From: Hirudinaria manillensis | Lineage: Eukaryota; Annelida; Clitellata; Hirudinida; Hirudinidae | Length of the DNA stretch: 64,000 bases | Assembly (NCBI GenBank): GCA_034509925.1 | Contig: CM067536.1 | Location: forward strand, 1,197,501-1,261,500 | Reading direction: 5' to 3' | In this document: piece by piece, positions 1 to 14,020 of the stretch | How positions within the stretch are numbered: position 1 is the first letter of the stretch | How the letters are laid out: every line of letters starts with the position of its first letter | The notes under the pieces: model-generated | Databases searched by the model: none | Told to the model about the DNA's origin: nothing | Seen by the model: only the letters and a program-made list of their open reading frames with translations | Position numbers and translations under genes: made by a program

Positions 1-2006
1 CCTCTCATTCAGTTATTCATTCATTTATCTATTTATTTAATAAAGAAGAACAATGCAAAGGCTTCCACGATCATCATCATCATCATCAACCTTCTCCCTT
101 TTGGCTCCAAAAGCTTCATCAATCAATTTAATTTGTCTCCAGTTTACATTTTATTTTTAATCACCTCAAGAAATGTCATGAAAATCAAATTTTTATTTTA
201 GGCCGAAAGTGACTTTCACCCGATGAGTGAGACGGTGAAATGCATCCTTCGACGTTTCTTGGCATTGAGGCATCAAAACAGTTATAAAGGTTATAAAAAA
301 AAGAAACAAAATCAACAATGAAATGATTATATAAAATTAATTTCAAGCTTTAAAGTGCAAAAAAATGATTGTAATGCAAACAATATAAAATGGATTGCCT
401 TCATTACATATCCAAATAGAAGCACATAAAGGGGAGAATGGAAGGAAATTATTATAGAAACAATTCATCTAAAATCACCTAAAATTCACCCAAAATCACA
501 AAAACTCAGAAATGAATTAACTCAATGGAATGTGTTGGCTAGTTTAAAATGTCTGGAAATGTTAGATTACAACATTAGATGCTCCAATCAACATTAACAT
601 TCCAGAATATTTTTTAAAATATCACAAACTCTTTATGTTGTCCACCAGAAATTAAAGTTGTGGATGGATACAGATGTACTTTAACTTCAATAAAATAATC
701 ACACTTTTAATTAGTAATCATTGCTTCATGAAACAACTGCTATTTTCCAGTAATAAAGGCAACAGTTGAAGAATGACAAAAAAACTAACCAGGCTTCTTC
801 ACAGGCATACTCATGTGGGTTTAATCCGACAGCGGCGAAAGAGCATTCAACTCGAAGATCAATCAGAAATCCACAACAGAGGCTCCAATGAATGCCTCTC
901 CGATCCCTGGTCTCGGCAAGCGACGCACAGAGCTTCAAATGTGCAAGCTACTGAAGCGGTTAGGTGAAGATGTAGCTTTGAATTCTCTCCGAAACAGACT
1001 GAAATCCTTGAGCAGTGTTCACTTTTTACGAACGAACGATTAAAGCTCAAAATGTGCAAACAGATCCGTCTGCCAAAGACCTCAAATTTCCCTGCGCGAC
1101 AGCAGCCAACCACACAACAAGACTGCTGTTTTGATCATATTCCCCTCATTAAACATGGCGGAAAATATAAGTAAGAATTTTAGCTAGACTGACCGCACAT
1201 TACGCAAGGACCAGACTGGATAAAATAAAGCAAATAGTCGTTTATCACGAGTTTTTAACTGTAGGTTAAATTAATTTTCTTGATTAAATGTTAATTCAAC
1301 GTACCATTTCCTGTCTCAAACACACAAAGAAGTGAAGCCATTTTTCCAGCATTGTATTAAACGATTTTAATAGGCTTTTATTGAAATTATGCATGCTTTA
1401 AAATGTCGATCGACCATCGCAACTTCTGTTAAAATCTTAGCTGCCAAACAGCATTCTACTTCTCCACTTCGAGAAAGCATGAGTGGTTCACTCTGGCAAA
1501 CCCATTCTTAAACTTACGTTAGAGTGACGCCCTAACCCTAACCCAAATTTAGGACCCAACCATTTCCCACGCTTCACCCAATGCACCTAGCACCAAACTC
1601 CTAAGCAATCAATGACTGCTATTCAAGACAGACTTATACTGATCTTACCCTGCACCAGCCTTGAGGCCAATTGCAATCAATGCTCACGAATATATCGAAG
1701 CAGATGATCAATAAACGCTCAGGTAGCCCCAAAATAATTGCACCTTTTTGCAACCTTAATAAAGAAAAGACAAGAGATTTAATCAAGCACGTCCGTATTC
1801 AAAATCAGCAGAATGAACGACATTCGGCAGGTGTTTGATAAGAAAAAGTATTCTATTTTTAGGTTCAAGATCATTCAACATTCAACTTAAGTCGAGCAGA
1901 CGCCAGGAAACAACGGTGAAAAGTACTGTCACGCCATGTAGATGAGTGAATGGCTCGAAGCATCAGGTGGACATTGATATGAACAATCATAAAAGAGAAT
2001 CATAAT
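1..2006. other. Left-end intergenic region, no confident gene
   Basis: AT-rich sequence with no open frame that I recognise. Short open frames on both strands at 726-1113 look like chance. At 1155-1170 an ATG opens five codons (MAENI) followed directly by a good donor, GTAAGA, so it could be the first coding exon of a plus-strand gene. I find no second exon to join to it. A perfect two-and-a-half-unit stretch of CCCTAA lies near 1531-1545. Confidence 0.5.
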
Positions 2007-2315
<309 letters not shown>

Positions 2316-2689
2316 CTAATCGTCGTCTGGGCACAAAGAACGGCTCGAATATAATGTTAAACCTAGCGAAAGTTCCGAGGAAACTCTGCACGAGCTGTTG
2401 GCGCAGCAAATGACGCGAATCAACATGGTGACGAAAACAAAGAGCCGAATTTAAGAAATTTCAATAAAAACAAATCAAAATTTTAAAAATCTGCACAACT
2501 AGAATTTACGGAAAATGTTAATCTGAAAATGTGCGAATCATTATAGATCAAGCTTTGAGCGACATGATGAAATAAAATAACCAAACAACGACTCACTTCG
2601 AATATTATTCCCAAAAAAATCAGCGAAAACGTCACAGAGACCAAGAATCTCGACCACAAACAGATTTGAAAATAACGCCCGGTCTCTTC

Positions 2690-2870
2690 ATTATAAAGAA
2701 CGCCGACCAATCTGCAAGCCCCGCTCCGATTGGTCGTTTTCACAGTGGCAACGCACAGTAGCACCGCACAGTGGCACCGCGCCAATAGGATCGTTCGCTG
2801 CTGTAAACATGTTCCCGATTGCTCGAAACTACAGTGGCACCGCACAGAAGCAACGCATGGATTTTTAAAA
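2690..2870. promoter_or_regulatory. Repeat-bearing region upstream of DYNLL, possible promoter
   Basis: Upstream of the DYNLL coding exon, the 14-mer-like unit CAGTGGCACCGCA and close variants recur at about 2744, 2757, 2769 and 2831. This patch is richer in GC than its surroundings. It is a reasonable place for the DYNLL promoter or first noncoding exon, but I see no TATA box or initiator that decides the start. The role is inferred from position only. Confidence 0.3.
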
Positions 2871-2888
2871 TTTTTCTTTTTGGAAATT

Positions 2889-3552
2889 ATGGCCTTTATA
2901 GCCGTCTACCTTTCTTACGTGGGATTGTGAGTCTTTGCTTTTGTTGTTGGGCGTGAGTTTTGTAAGCCCTATTTTAAAAACGACTGCATTAAGAAGCAAA
3001 CGAGTCGTGATATCGACTCGGCTTCAGTTGAGTGTGTGTTTTGCCATGGCAACGGACGTTTCTCGAATTATGATAATTAATCGGTATAATTAATGCCGAT
3101 TGTCCCTTCTTTATTCTACATTCATGTCTGATCGGATCGTGATGACCACTTCTACTGTCAACTCGTTCCTATTGCGCCGAGAAATTGTATGGTCAAACAA
3201 GCTCTTGCTTGGTATTTATTATTTCGTTTTGTCACCGTATTAAATAGAATATCCACTTGAGATCAATTTTATGATGTAGGTAGTTGTAGATAATTTTCTG
3301 AGTGTACACGAGTGGGTGCGAAGTGGTGATTCAGACTCATTAATAGTCATAACTTACAAGACTGGAAATCTGAAATTGCTGCAATTTCGGCGGAGCTATT
3401 TCCTAATGAAGGTCTTTGCAGAATATTTCACGATTATTACTGTTGCTAAACTTGTCTGGCAGCTTTTAGAGAGCTGCCCGACCAGCAGCAATTCTTCGAT
3501 TTTACTGGTCATCGGTACAATTGTTAAAGTACGAGTCATTACTAATTCATAA
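2889..3552 (+). CDS. Possible two-exon small gene, unrecognised
   Basis: A weak model. The first exon, 2889-2926, encodes MAFIAVYLSYVG and ends at a GTGAGT donor. An acceptor after TTTTCTGAG would start a second exon at 3303 that stays open to a stop at 3550-3552, for 95 residues in total. The middle has a hydrophobic run and the frame keeps phase across the proposed intron. An AATAAA lies about 150 bases after the stop. I recognise no family and the open frame may be chance. It is listed because both splice signals and the poly(A) signal fit. Confidence 0.18.
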
Positions 3553-6500
3553 CGAATCCATTGACTGATGCATGTCCAGACAGAGGCGATTGATATGGTA
3601 TCATAGACTGCTCAAAACTGAATAGATCCTCTAAGTAATTGCATCTAGGTCTTTCTAAAAGTTGTTTGCTTCGACAAACAGGCCGAAACTAGTGCAAAAT
3701 AAAAACTTTTACAAAGAGCAGTGTTGATTCGCTTTCTAGCTATCACCTGTCTACTCCCCGTATCTTTATTCTAGTTTGCATCCGAGTAGGAGGTAGGGCC
3801 CAGTTGAATTACTAATAAATAAATATTTTCTAAGAATTGAACTGCGTTAATTTTGGGCCTTTAATCATAAAATGAAGTAAAGGTGTAAACGAGTATACCT
3901 AAACTGACAATAAGCCATTGCCATTGCAATCTTCAAAAAAACAAAATCGATGCTAAACCATAATAAAAAAAAATGGACCAGCTTGTAACACCATGGATGG
4001 TGTTACTCACGGCAGACGTCACTGCGGTCGGGCGTGCCCCGGTGACGTCCTGGGATCTATTGAACGAACTACTGAATGCACCCATCTGACACCTTAATTA
4101 AAATAACCAATATGACAGGTGTCCTTCAATACCTAAACAGCCATAAACATTAACCTCGTGGTGGCCAAATATGAATTTAAAGACCTTGATGGCCAAACTA
4201 AATTTGAGACATTAATTAACTCAAACATATCATCCTAAAACATCCGCCCATGTTCTAGAAATGAGCCCATAAAATTAGAATTTTAAATTTTATTTCAACT
4301 TTCTTACAGAAAATGTCCCGCACGCCAGCAGCATCATACCCGATCCGGACTCCCCCGGCGACGGAGTGCACGGATAAAGAAAGAAAGAACAAACAAAAAA
4401 AAAAGATCCGAGGACGAAAACGACAAGAAAAACTCAAATAGAAATACAAAACAATAAATCAGCAAGCAAATTCTTTTCCTTTCCAAACAAAAAAAAAATA
4501 AAAAAATAAGTGGACTTTATAAAACAAAATTTAAAAAAAAATAAAATGAAATTTAAAAAGAAAAGCCTTAAGAACGGAGCCTTAAGAATTTCGTTTGCAC
4601 GGAGGGAGCAAGTTTTTTCTTCTGGCAGAATTTGCATCCAAATCGATGTTCAAGTCGTCCAAAGTAAAAGTATAAACCAATGGAATGCAAAATTGCGGAG
4701 CAAATTAAGCGCCAAATAATTGCGCAGGTGATGAAAAGTGGATTCCAATTAGGGACTGGAACTCTGGAATGATGAGTCGAAGCAAATGCATTTTCAGAGG
4801 TGATGGACCACCTTAGATGGACCACCTTTGATGGACCACCTGTGATGGCCTTTGTAAATGAGCATTTCTAACAACGTTCATAGAAATATGATACACTGGC
4901 ATGGAAGTGAGAGTGATGATGATGATGTTGATGGTGTTGATAATGATGGCCTTCTCTGAACTGAATTGATAAGCAGCAACTTATGGCTCAATAGACTACG
5001 TGACCCCGATGAAGATCCTCACGTGCACACAGACATGCACAACTGAGCACACGTCCACCCAAGTCCACGCACGCACACACACGCACACGTGCATTTAAAT
5101 GAATGGAATAAAAATGAAATTTAAAATGATTAAAAAAATAAAAACGAAATTAAAATTTTAATCTACAACCAATAAAATGCATTTCATAACTACCAGCACC
5201 ATCATCATCAGCACCATGATCACCACTATCACTACCATCATCACCATAATCATCATCATCGTCGTCGTCGTCATACTCAGCACAGAACATGAATTGCCAT
5301 GAACGCCAAAGTGTTTCCTGTGTCGATAGAATGAATTACTTAAACTTTTAATCCGACTTAATCAGTGATTTGTAATCATGATGGCCATCGCGCTGGAAAA
5401 ATAAGTACAAAACGAACATCATCGCCGTCACTTTCCATCGTCATCATCATCATCTTCGCCACCATTGCAATCATCACCGTCTATATCCAGTCGAATGAGT
5501 AGCTCTGGAATTGAGATAAAAGATTCCAAGACCTTGAACGTACAGCAGTGAGTAGAACAACATCACTAGCATCATCACAATCATCATCATCATCATCTAC
5601 AACAACAACAGCTGCAGCAGCACATCTGTGGTTGTTGCAAACATTGGACGACTGACGGAGATGTTGAGAGAGTTGTTCCAAACCTTGTTTTTGATTGACT
5701 CGATCCATTGGCTTGACTAGAGTATGGACTTAATAAACACTACAAACACAATATAATATACAACATAACCAAACAATGGCAATGACTACCACAGGGTGAC
5801 TGCATCAAACAACGACGATGATGACGACGACTACGACGATGAGGTGCACAAAGTCGTCTGTCGACGGACTCCATCGTCGGTAAAATATAACTCAGAATCT
5901 ACCTAGTCCAGGAACCCAGGCGATCGACCAGGAGACCCACGGCGGGTACGGACCGGGGCTCTGCCAGCCCCCACCTCCTGCATGCACTCGAGTCGTAGTA
6001 ACTGCCTGCCAATCTCAAAAAAACAATGTCGAGGAACCCCTCCTCGCAGGGATTCGCAGAAAAATAATACGACGATTTAAAAAATAGCACGATCGTTTGA
6101 TGCCAGAAAATAAATCTCCTACTCGGCCGGGCGAGCATTCGGCTCGGGGGTTGCAATCGAGAGTGGGTGTGGTTGGGTGGGGTGCTTGGGTGGATGGGGT
6201 GAGAGCAGGATGCCTGGCAAAGAGCGACAAATGAAAATATTCTACCCGCGACAGACAAAACTCACGAGAGGCTAACCCGACGACAACGACGATGGCAATG
6301 ACTGGATTTGTTGTCATGGAAATTGTAGAAACTTATACAAAAGAACGCCGTCTTAAAACAACAACAACAACAGCCACGACTCAAACCTGTTTTGTAGTCT
6401 CCTAGGTTGGCAGAAACTTTGGCTAAAAAATAACGACAACATCCCCGGATCCACTTTCGTGGCCGAGCTACGAGGTTGCAAAACAAAGCACGCGAACGCC

Positions 6501-7500
6501 AGAAAGAAACGGAGTTTCAAAGAGGCAGACGCCACGGGGAAACGACGGAGCGAAATGCGTCGCACTGGCGGACATTTTATGGGACGATCCAACCCTCGGA
6601 AATGGACTCAAAGGTCGCAGAATGAAATCCAATAACGTAGGATCGACCGAGAGATTAAAAAAAAAAGAAAAAAAGCGTCAATAAAAACATTAAAAACTAA
6701 ACGAGGAATACTTGTGACCATCCTGATCATCATTAACGATTATTATTTATAATTATTTTCATTAACAATTACCAATTATTATTATTATATGTTCAAGATA
6801 ATTATTCCACTTCAAGGGCAATTTTAACTGGCAAAGAAAGGGGGCTCTGGAATGTTGGATCGTGGAAATTTACAATTTTACTATGTAACATAATGTATAA
6901 TGTATAATGTACACATCCTATTATGATGTCATCATCATCATCATCATAATCATATAATAATAATAAAGATAATAATAATATATATATATATATATATTGT
7001 CATATTAAATATTGCATTATATTAATAATATTATGCCGTGATTAACTTCAACAAAAACTAAAAAGTCAAACAAAAAGTGAGTAGAAGTCATGTCGATCAA
7101 CAAAGACAACCAGCAGCATCATCATCATCATCATCATCATCACCATCATCATCATCACCATCATTATCATCACCACCATTTATCATCATCATCACCACCA
7201 CATATCATTATCATCATTGTCGTCATCAATGTCGATAACAAATAATTCGTAAGTCTCTTGTTTCATCAGATGTGAAGTAGAAAATCAAAACAACAACAAC
7301 AACAACGTCAACAACAACAACACTGGTAGAGACAAAACAAAAGTAAACAAAGGTTACCGTGACAACCGGACTCCTGCCTAATTAATATTCGGACGAGGCC
7401 TTAATTAAATCCGAATTAAGTCCGCACGGGGGACGTGCCAACGACATCTCACGAGTAAAACTCTCCTGACGGCTTCGTTCTCTCTTTTCTTCCCACCCTC
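3553..7500. other. Long region with no confident gene
   Basis: Mostly AT-rich with (CAT)n arrays (around 5200-5270, 5580-5600, 6926-6950 and 7111-7220) and a three-unit repeat of GATGGACCACCTTT near 4801-4845. Two islands stand out. A compact hairpin-rich GC island sits at about 3985-4055. A GC-richer block spans about 5860-6620 with several overlapping open frames on the minus strand, none of which resembles a known protein. The second block lies beyond the TMEM132 3' end and may hold an undetected transcript. Confidence 0.5.
7111..7220. repeat. (CAT)n microsatellite
   Basis: Interrupted CAT/CAC trinucleotide array downstream of TMEM132. Similar (ATC/GAT)n arrays occur in nearly every intron of the window. 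Confidence 0.9.
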
Positions 7501-7533
7501 CATCCATCCATCCATCCATCATTGTACTTGTAC

Positions 7534-7539
7534 TTTATT
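7534..7539 (-). terminator. Poly(A) signal of TMEM132
   Basis: AATAAA on the minus strand, 33 bases beyond the TMEM132 stop codon. It sits inside a short direct repeat of the type GTACAAATAAA / GTACAAACAAA. Confidence 0.6.
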
Positions 7540-7571
7540 TGTACTTTGTTTGTACTCGATTGTCTCCGACT

Positions 7572-10500
7572 TCAGGCAGACGATTCCTTCAGACTTTCGA
7601 GGTACTTGAGGAACTGATCCTCGTCCATGGACGCGCAGTTGAAATCCACGTCCGACCCGCTTGCGGCCGCCGCCTCTTCGAGCTTCCTGATTCGCTGGGC
7701 CCTCTTGCAGGACGAGCCGTCGTTGGTCGCCGACTTCTTGAGCCAGACGTCGGCCTGTTGTCGTCTGCTGGCGACGAGCTGAGAGGCCGCTCCCGATTCG
7801 TTGTTCAGCGTGTCCCCGGGATAAGCCCCTCCTCCGACGTAGGAGCCGGCGCAGGTGCCGTTCACGCCCGTCGTCGCCGCCTGGACCGGCTCGGCGCAAG
7901 AGGACTTGCCGAGCTTCGACGGATCTTCGATGAGGTACGCGTCTCCGATCTTGGCGCCCTGACCGGCCGAGGGCACGGACGAAAGCCTCGGCGCCCTGGA
8001 AGGTCTCGGAGGAACGGGCAGGCGGAACTCGCCCGGCGTTCCTGGCAGGGCGTTGGACGAGGAAAGTTTTTTCTTCTTTTGACGTTGTTGCTGCTGTTGT
8101 TGTTGTTGTTGTTGCTTCTTGATCCTGCACCGATCGGAAGGTCCCGCTCCGGAAGACGAACCGCCGCTGCCGATTCCGTTGCCCTTCCACTCCCTGGGGG
8201 GCAGGGGCGGCGGAGATTCGCCGTGCGTCAGACCTCCGTTCGACACGGCGCCTCCGACGGAGCTGTTGAAGTCCTCTTCCGGCATCAGCGTGGCCAGGCA
8301 CGTCGTCTGAACGGCGTTCTTCTCCAACGTCTTGTGACCGATCCACACCCAGTCGTTCTCGACTCCGCAGACTCCTCCGCTCCCACTGTCCTTCACCTTC
8401 AAAGGTCGCCTCTTTCGGGCCGCGTTGAGGACCCAGTGGACCAGGAGGACGGCCACGACGATGCAGAAGATGACCACGGCAACGAACATGGCCGTCTCGA
8501 GGGCGGTGATGTTCCTGATGAAGTGGTACTGGCTCTTCTGGCGCGGCTCTCCCTGCTTCGAGACGACGACGTTGGAGTTTAGCTTCGATGACGTGTCTGA
8601 GGTGAACTTCCTGGAAGAAACATTTTGGCATCGAGAAGTGGTTTTTTTTGGTTCCTCGGTGCTGCTGCTGGTGACATTTGATTTCTTAGCGATAAGAATT
8701 AATTAAATTAATTAGAATTAAAATTAGTTTTAAATAAGAATCAGTTAACCTCGAGCAATTAATAATCGACTGCCATCAAAAACCACAGAAACATGGATTA
8801 AAAAAGAGTTTAACAAAACCAGGTAAAAAGAAACAAAAATCCATCTATAATTCTAACGATTCCTTCTGCCCGTCCATCCCTCTCTCCATCCATCCGTCCA
8901 TTTTCCCATATGTCCGTCCATCCAGCCATCCAGAAAACAACAACGATGACAACAATAACGATGGAAAACAACGACAAGGCATTCGTTCCTACTTCTTGTC
9001 GTGATTCGAGAACGTAAAGTGAGCAGACGAGTGATTCTGCCGAGTTATCTTCAACTCCTCGAACACCGATCCGTCGATGCTGAACTGTGCCTTACCCACG
9101 GCCAGAGGAGGGGGGTGCCTGGGCTGACCAACCCCACCGCCGTCGGGTTTCGAGGTCGCGGCCGAGCACCTGGCGGAGGAGGGTGGGTTTGAGAACTTGA
9201 GGAAAACGAAGGACCTGCTGAAGAACTTGATCCTGGAGAGACCGGCGAGCGAGGGAGAGAGAACGAGTTTGGGAGAGACGTATGACACCTCCTCTGGACG
9301 ATTGGATGGTGGTGATGATGATGCTGATGATGGTGATGACGACGACGACGATGACTTTGGATGGTGATGCTCCAGGATGGCCTCCACCAAGTACCTGCTT
9401 CCACCGTTGCGAGGTCTGTGCTGACGTTTCTCTCCATCGAAGCTGCCGCCTCCCAGGACGACAACATCGTCGTCGTCGTCCTCCTCCTCCTCGTCTCTGA
9501 CATCATCGACGTCATCGCCGTCCTCACTGCCGACCATCATTTCCAGGATGAACGCGTCCGCGTCGAGGAGGTGGATCGGGAACTTGGTGTTGTCGTCGAA
9601 GGTCAGGTGAGCGTCCAACACGCCTACCTGCACGAGTAGTAGTTGTTGTGGTGGTTGTTGTTGAACGAAAAACCGATTCATTTGTTGACGTTAAGTGATA
9701 TATAGTAAACGTTATTATTACAAATTATAACACGATAATATTATATATATTTCCAATAATATTTCATGCAGTAACAACAATTATTAATATTATAGCGATT
9801 ATTTTTATTATCGAAATCTCATAATTTGTCATCTTTTCTTGACATTCAGTACTTGTCCACCCAACTCCGTGCTCACATCATTATCATCACCATCGCCATC
9901 ACTATCACCACCACCATTGCCGCCATCATCACCACCATCCCAGTCAACATCAACATCACCACCACCATTACCATCATCATCATACTTCATCATCAACACC
10001 ATCACCCTAATCATCATCATCATCATCATACTTCATGTCACCGACAAACAGACAGACAGACCCACCTTCTTGTGCGAGTCAAAATGATTCGAGTAGGACG
10101 CCCTGGCCACCAGCGTGTCGACCTGGTGACCGCTGCCCGAGTCGTAACCTTCGACGACGACGTTGACGTCCGTCACGATCTCTGCCTCGACCTTCGTCAC
10201 GCTGACCTTCTCGTTGGTGACCTTGAACTGCTTCAGTCCGAGGACGCGACCTCCGACGGACAGGACCTTGAGTGCGTTCGATGGATTTTAAAATATTTAC
10301 TGGAATTGATTTGTGTGTTGTAAGGTGTGGATACGTTTAAAATTTTATGCCAGTTTGTTTTAGATAACAATAATAAAAATGCTGATAATAATAATAGCAA
10401 TAAAGTAATAATAATATTAGTAATAATAATAGTAATACTATAATAATAGTATTATTATAATAATAGCAATAATGTAATAATAATAATAATAATAATACGA

Positions 10501-12922
10501 TAGTAATGTAGTAGCAATAATACAATAATAATAATAATATAATTATAATAATAAAAATAATAACAACAGCGATAATCACATTTCCATCAATCAGTACACC
10601 CTCTCAAAGCAACATCTACCTGCAACTCAGACCTCCCAGGCTTCAGTCCTTCCAGCGCCACCTCCCCCCCACGTCCGACCACGAGCCTGCCGACCCCAGG
10701 GTCGACGACCTTGACCCTGTCCAGCAGGAGGTGGGTGACCTTGAACGGCTGACCGATCCTGTTGCTCGCGAAGAAGTCGTCGTCGTGCTTCGCCGAGTCG
10801 CGTTCCGCTCCGTCGGACGTCACGAGTCGGGCGTAGACGTCGACGACGGCCGACTGGTACTTGGGGTGGCAGGTTGCCATGGCGTCGAGAACTGCCGGGG
10901 ACGTGCTGGGTGGAAAGAAGAGGATCGGAGTTAGGAAGGGGTGGAAGTGCAGTTGATAATGCCGATCGCTATTGATTAGCAGGATTAGGAGGTGATAAGG
11001 ACTTGCTACTATAATAATAATAATAATAATAATAATGATAATAATAATAATAATAATAATAAGATTCGGTGGATAAAAATATTGTTGCTAAAGCAATTTT
11101 ATTTTGTCTTGTTAATGTTTGCTATTTATCCTTATTATATGCACAGACTTGCCAAAATAAATAAATAAATTAAAATAAATTATGTAACAAGTCAAGCCCC
11201 ACCTGTAAATAATTATTGTAATCGCCATATAAATCGTCACAACTCATTTTCTTGCACGGACTCGGATGAAATTTACAAAAATTGGAGGAATAATAAAAAA
11301 AAAATTAATTCTTGACTTTTTATGCGATATCTTAACTAATCTTTGATTAATCTTTTAATTATCTTTAATTAATTAATTAATTTTAAAATAAAATAATTTT
11401 AAAATAAAATAATTTTAAAATTAATCCTCTTATTATATTCTTATTATTATATATCAACAGCAACAGTTAACTGATGACTCTATTTTCTGTTGTCTAATGC
11501 AGGATGACCACATACACATTTTGCTTGGAAAAATAATTAAATAAAAAAAAATTAATATTAATTAATTAATTATTTAATTAATCATCCATCGCCACGAAAT
11601 GCTACTGCTCAATTCTCGACGGATGGCAGCAATCATGACATCAGAAGTGACACAATCACAATGAATCATCCGCATCAAAGTAACATTCATCACTGATGAC
11701 ATCATCAATCATCATCACCATAACCATCATCATCATCATCATCACCACAACCATTATCATCATCATCATCATCATCACCACAACCATTATCATCATCATC
11801 ATCACCACAACCATTATCATCATCATCAACATCTCTCAACGATGTACCAACCTCCGAGGCGTCGACGAAGAAGAGGAAGAAGAAGCATTGGCTCCATTGG
11901 TGACGTTCGAGTTGCTGCCGGCGACCGTGCTGACATTCGCCGTCCCGATTCCGACCTTCCATCCCGCGACCTGACCCAATTTGCCGTCCGAGAGTTCGAT
12001 TTCCAGGGGCAGTTCAGGCACCCAGACCTTGAGCTTGAGGATCTTCGTGTGTCTGCCGTACTTGCAGATGACGTCCGTACTCGGCGAACCCTTCGTCGAC
12101 TTTTCCATCAACTCGACGGATCGGCAAGAGTCGGAAACCTGGGGGTGGGGGGGAGAATGACTCGGGTCGTGAGGTTCTCGACGGGGAGTCATCGGGTTGC
12201 ATTGCATGGAGTCGATAATGAGGTTAAAGTCATGATTAACAGTTAATCTAAATGAGTGAGAGAGTGAGTATATTGTGATCACATAATTAATTAACTATTA
12301 ATGATTAATATGCTTTAAGATTTGCAGGATGCACTGAAAAAAGTCATCCAAACCCCCTTCCTACTAAATTTCACAGTCTGATATCTAACCAAAATAAATA
12401 AATAAATAAACAAACAAAAAAAAAATATACAACAACAAAAAACATACAACAACAAAAATTGATTCTTTTTTTCACAACAACAGACGTTCGAGTCATCGAT
12501 TACCATGGCGACGGCCTCGTCGGACGAGTCGCAGGTGGACAGGGAGGTGACGTCCTGGACCGAACCCGAGTGGGAGACGGAGAAAATCTGGAGCGGATGG
12601 ATGGAAGGAATGCCGGAGAGAAGAACTGCATTGATCATTTCTGTGCTCTGTGCAGAGGAAAAGAATATATTATATATACATAATATATATAATATATATA
12701 ATATATTAATAATAATATAAATATAATAAATTAAATAATAAAATAATACATTATATTTATAAATAATTATTATAAAATATAACAACAAAAAAACAAAAAA
12801 AAAAAAAAAAAAAAAAAAGCGATGGATTGATGTCGGTGTTTTGCTGGAAGTGAATCCACTCGTGATTGGTGTGAAATTATCTTCAATTGCGAGACAATGG
12901 AAAGGTGATTAGGAACTGCTGC

Positions 12923-12958
<36 letters not shown>

Positions 12959-13988
12959 GGTCCTGTTTTTGGCTCAACAATCAACAGATGAGGAGGTGCA
13001 AAAAAAATGTACTCAACACACCAGATAGGAACCAAACCAAATCGTGGTTCTTTTTTTAAGAAAAATGGAACAAGAAAGAACAGAGACAGTTGTCATTGAA
13101 AAGCAGTTGGGACTGAAATCTTAAAAAGAAAGTCGTTAAAATCCAGACTGGTCAACACAAAAGCCATCGAGAGAAGGATTATATGGAATATATAGATTAT
13201 ATGGATTATATGGAATATATAAATTATATGGATTATATGGAATATATGGATTATATGGAATATATAGATTATATGGATTATATGGACTATATGGATTATA
13301 TGGAATATATAAATTATATGGATTATATGGAATATATGGGATATATAGATTATATGGAATATATGGAATTATATTGGCAATGAAAAATAAATTTTTTAAA
13401 GAAAATATTTAAATAAATGGCTGCTGGGTGCACTGAGTGCTGCAAGTCAAGCCTAAAGTCCAAAAATAGAAAGACATCAGGTGAATCAAAATGGTACCTG
13501 AATAAGAGACAAAGACGAGTCACAGGCACAGGTTTTTATAAGTTTAACTCAGGAATTAGGGTAAAGTTTGAATGTGTTAAGTAATACTTAACAATTACCT
13601 AACCAACTGCAAGTCATCCTTTGCCTGTCACTTATCCAATGTTGAAACATGTAGTTTTTAGAAAAGCCCTTCAACATCATCATCATCATCAAGACTCACC
13701 TTGACCACGGGGACGATGGCAAAAGTCTTGTCTGGGTTGATCTGGATCCTGACCGTGGCCTTGTTCTCGATCTTTCCGTACTTGACCCCTCCATGGTACG
13801 TATCGTACTCCAATGTAAACATCAGTTTCATCCAATCGGCAGTCGTCGAAAAGGTCTCGTTGATCTCGAACACCAACTCAAACAACTCTTGAACCCTGAA
13901 GTTGAGGGTTGTTTGAGAGGTGGTAGGGTGTGGTGGGGCATAGGATTATAAGGCATGTTTTAGCTAAAACATGCCTTATAATATATAT

Positions 13989-14020
<32 letters not shown>

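Noticed and set aside
3655-3715. CGACAAACAGGCCGAAACTA followed by an AATAAA, reminiscent of retroelement 3' tails
   Set aside because: Too short to assign to any element; no coding remnant that I recognise lies upstream.
13183-13383. ORF of YMDYMEY repeats
   Set aside because: Tandem repeat in a TMEM132 intron, with no start context, splice signals or homology.
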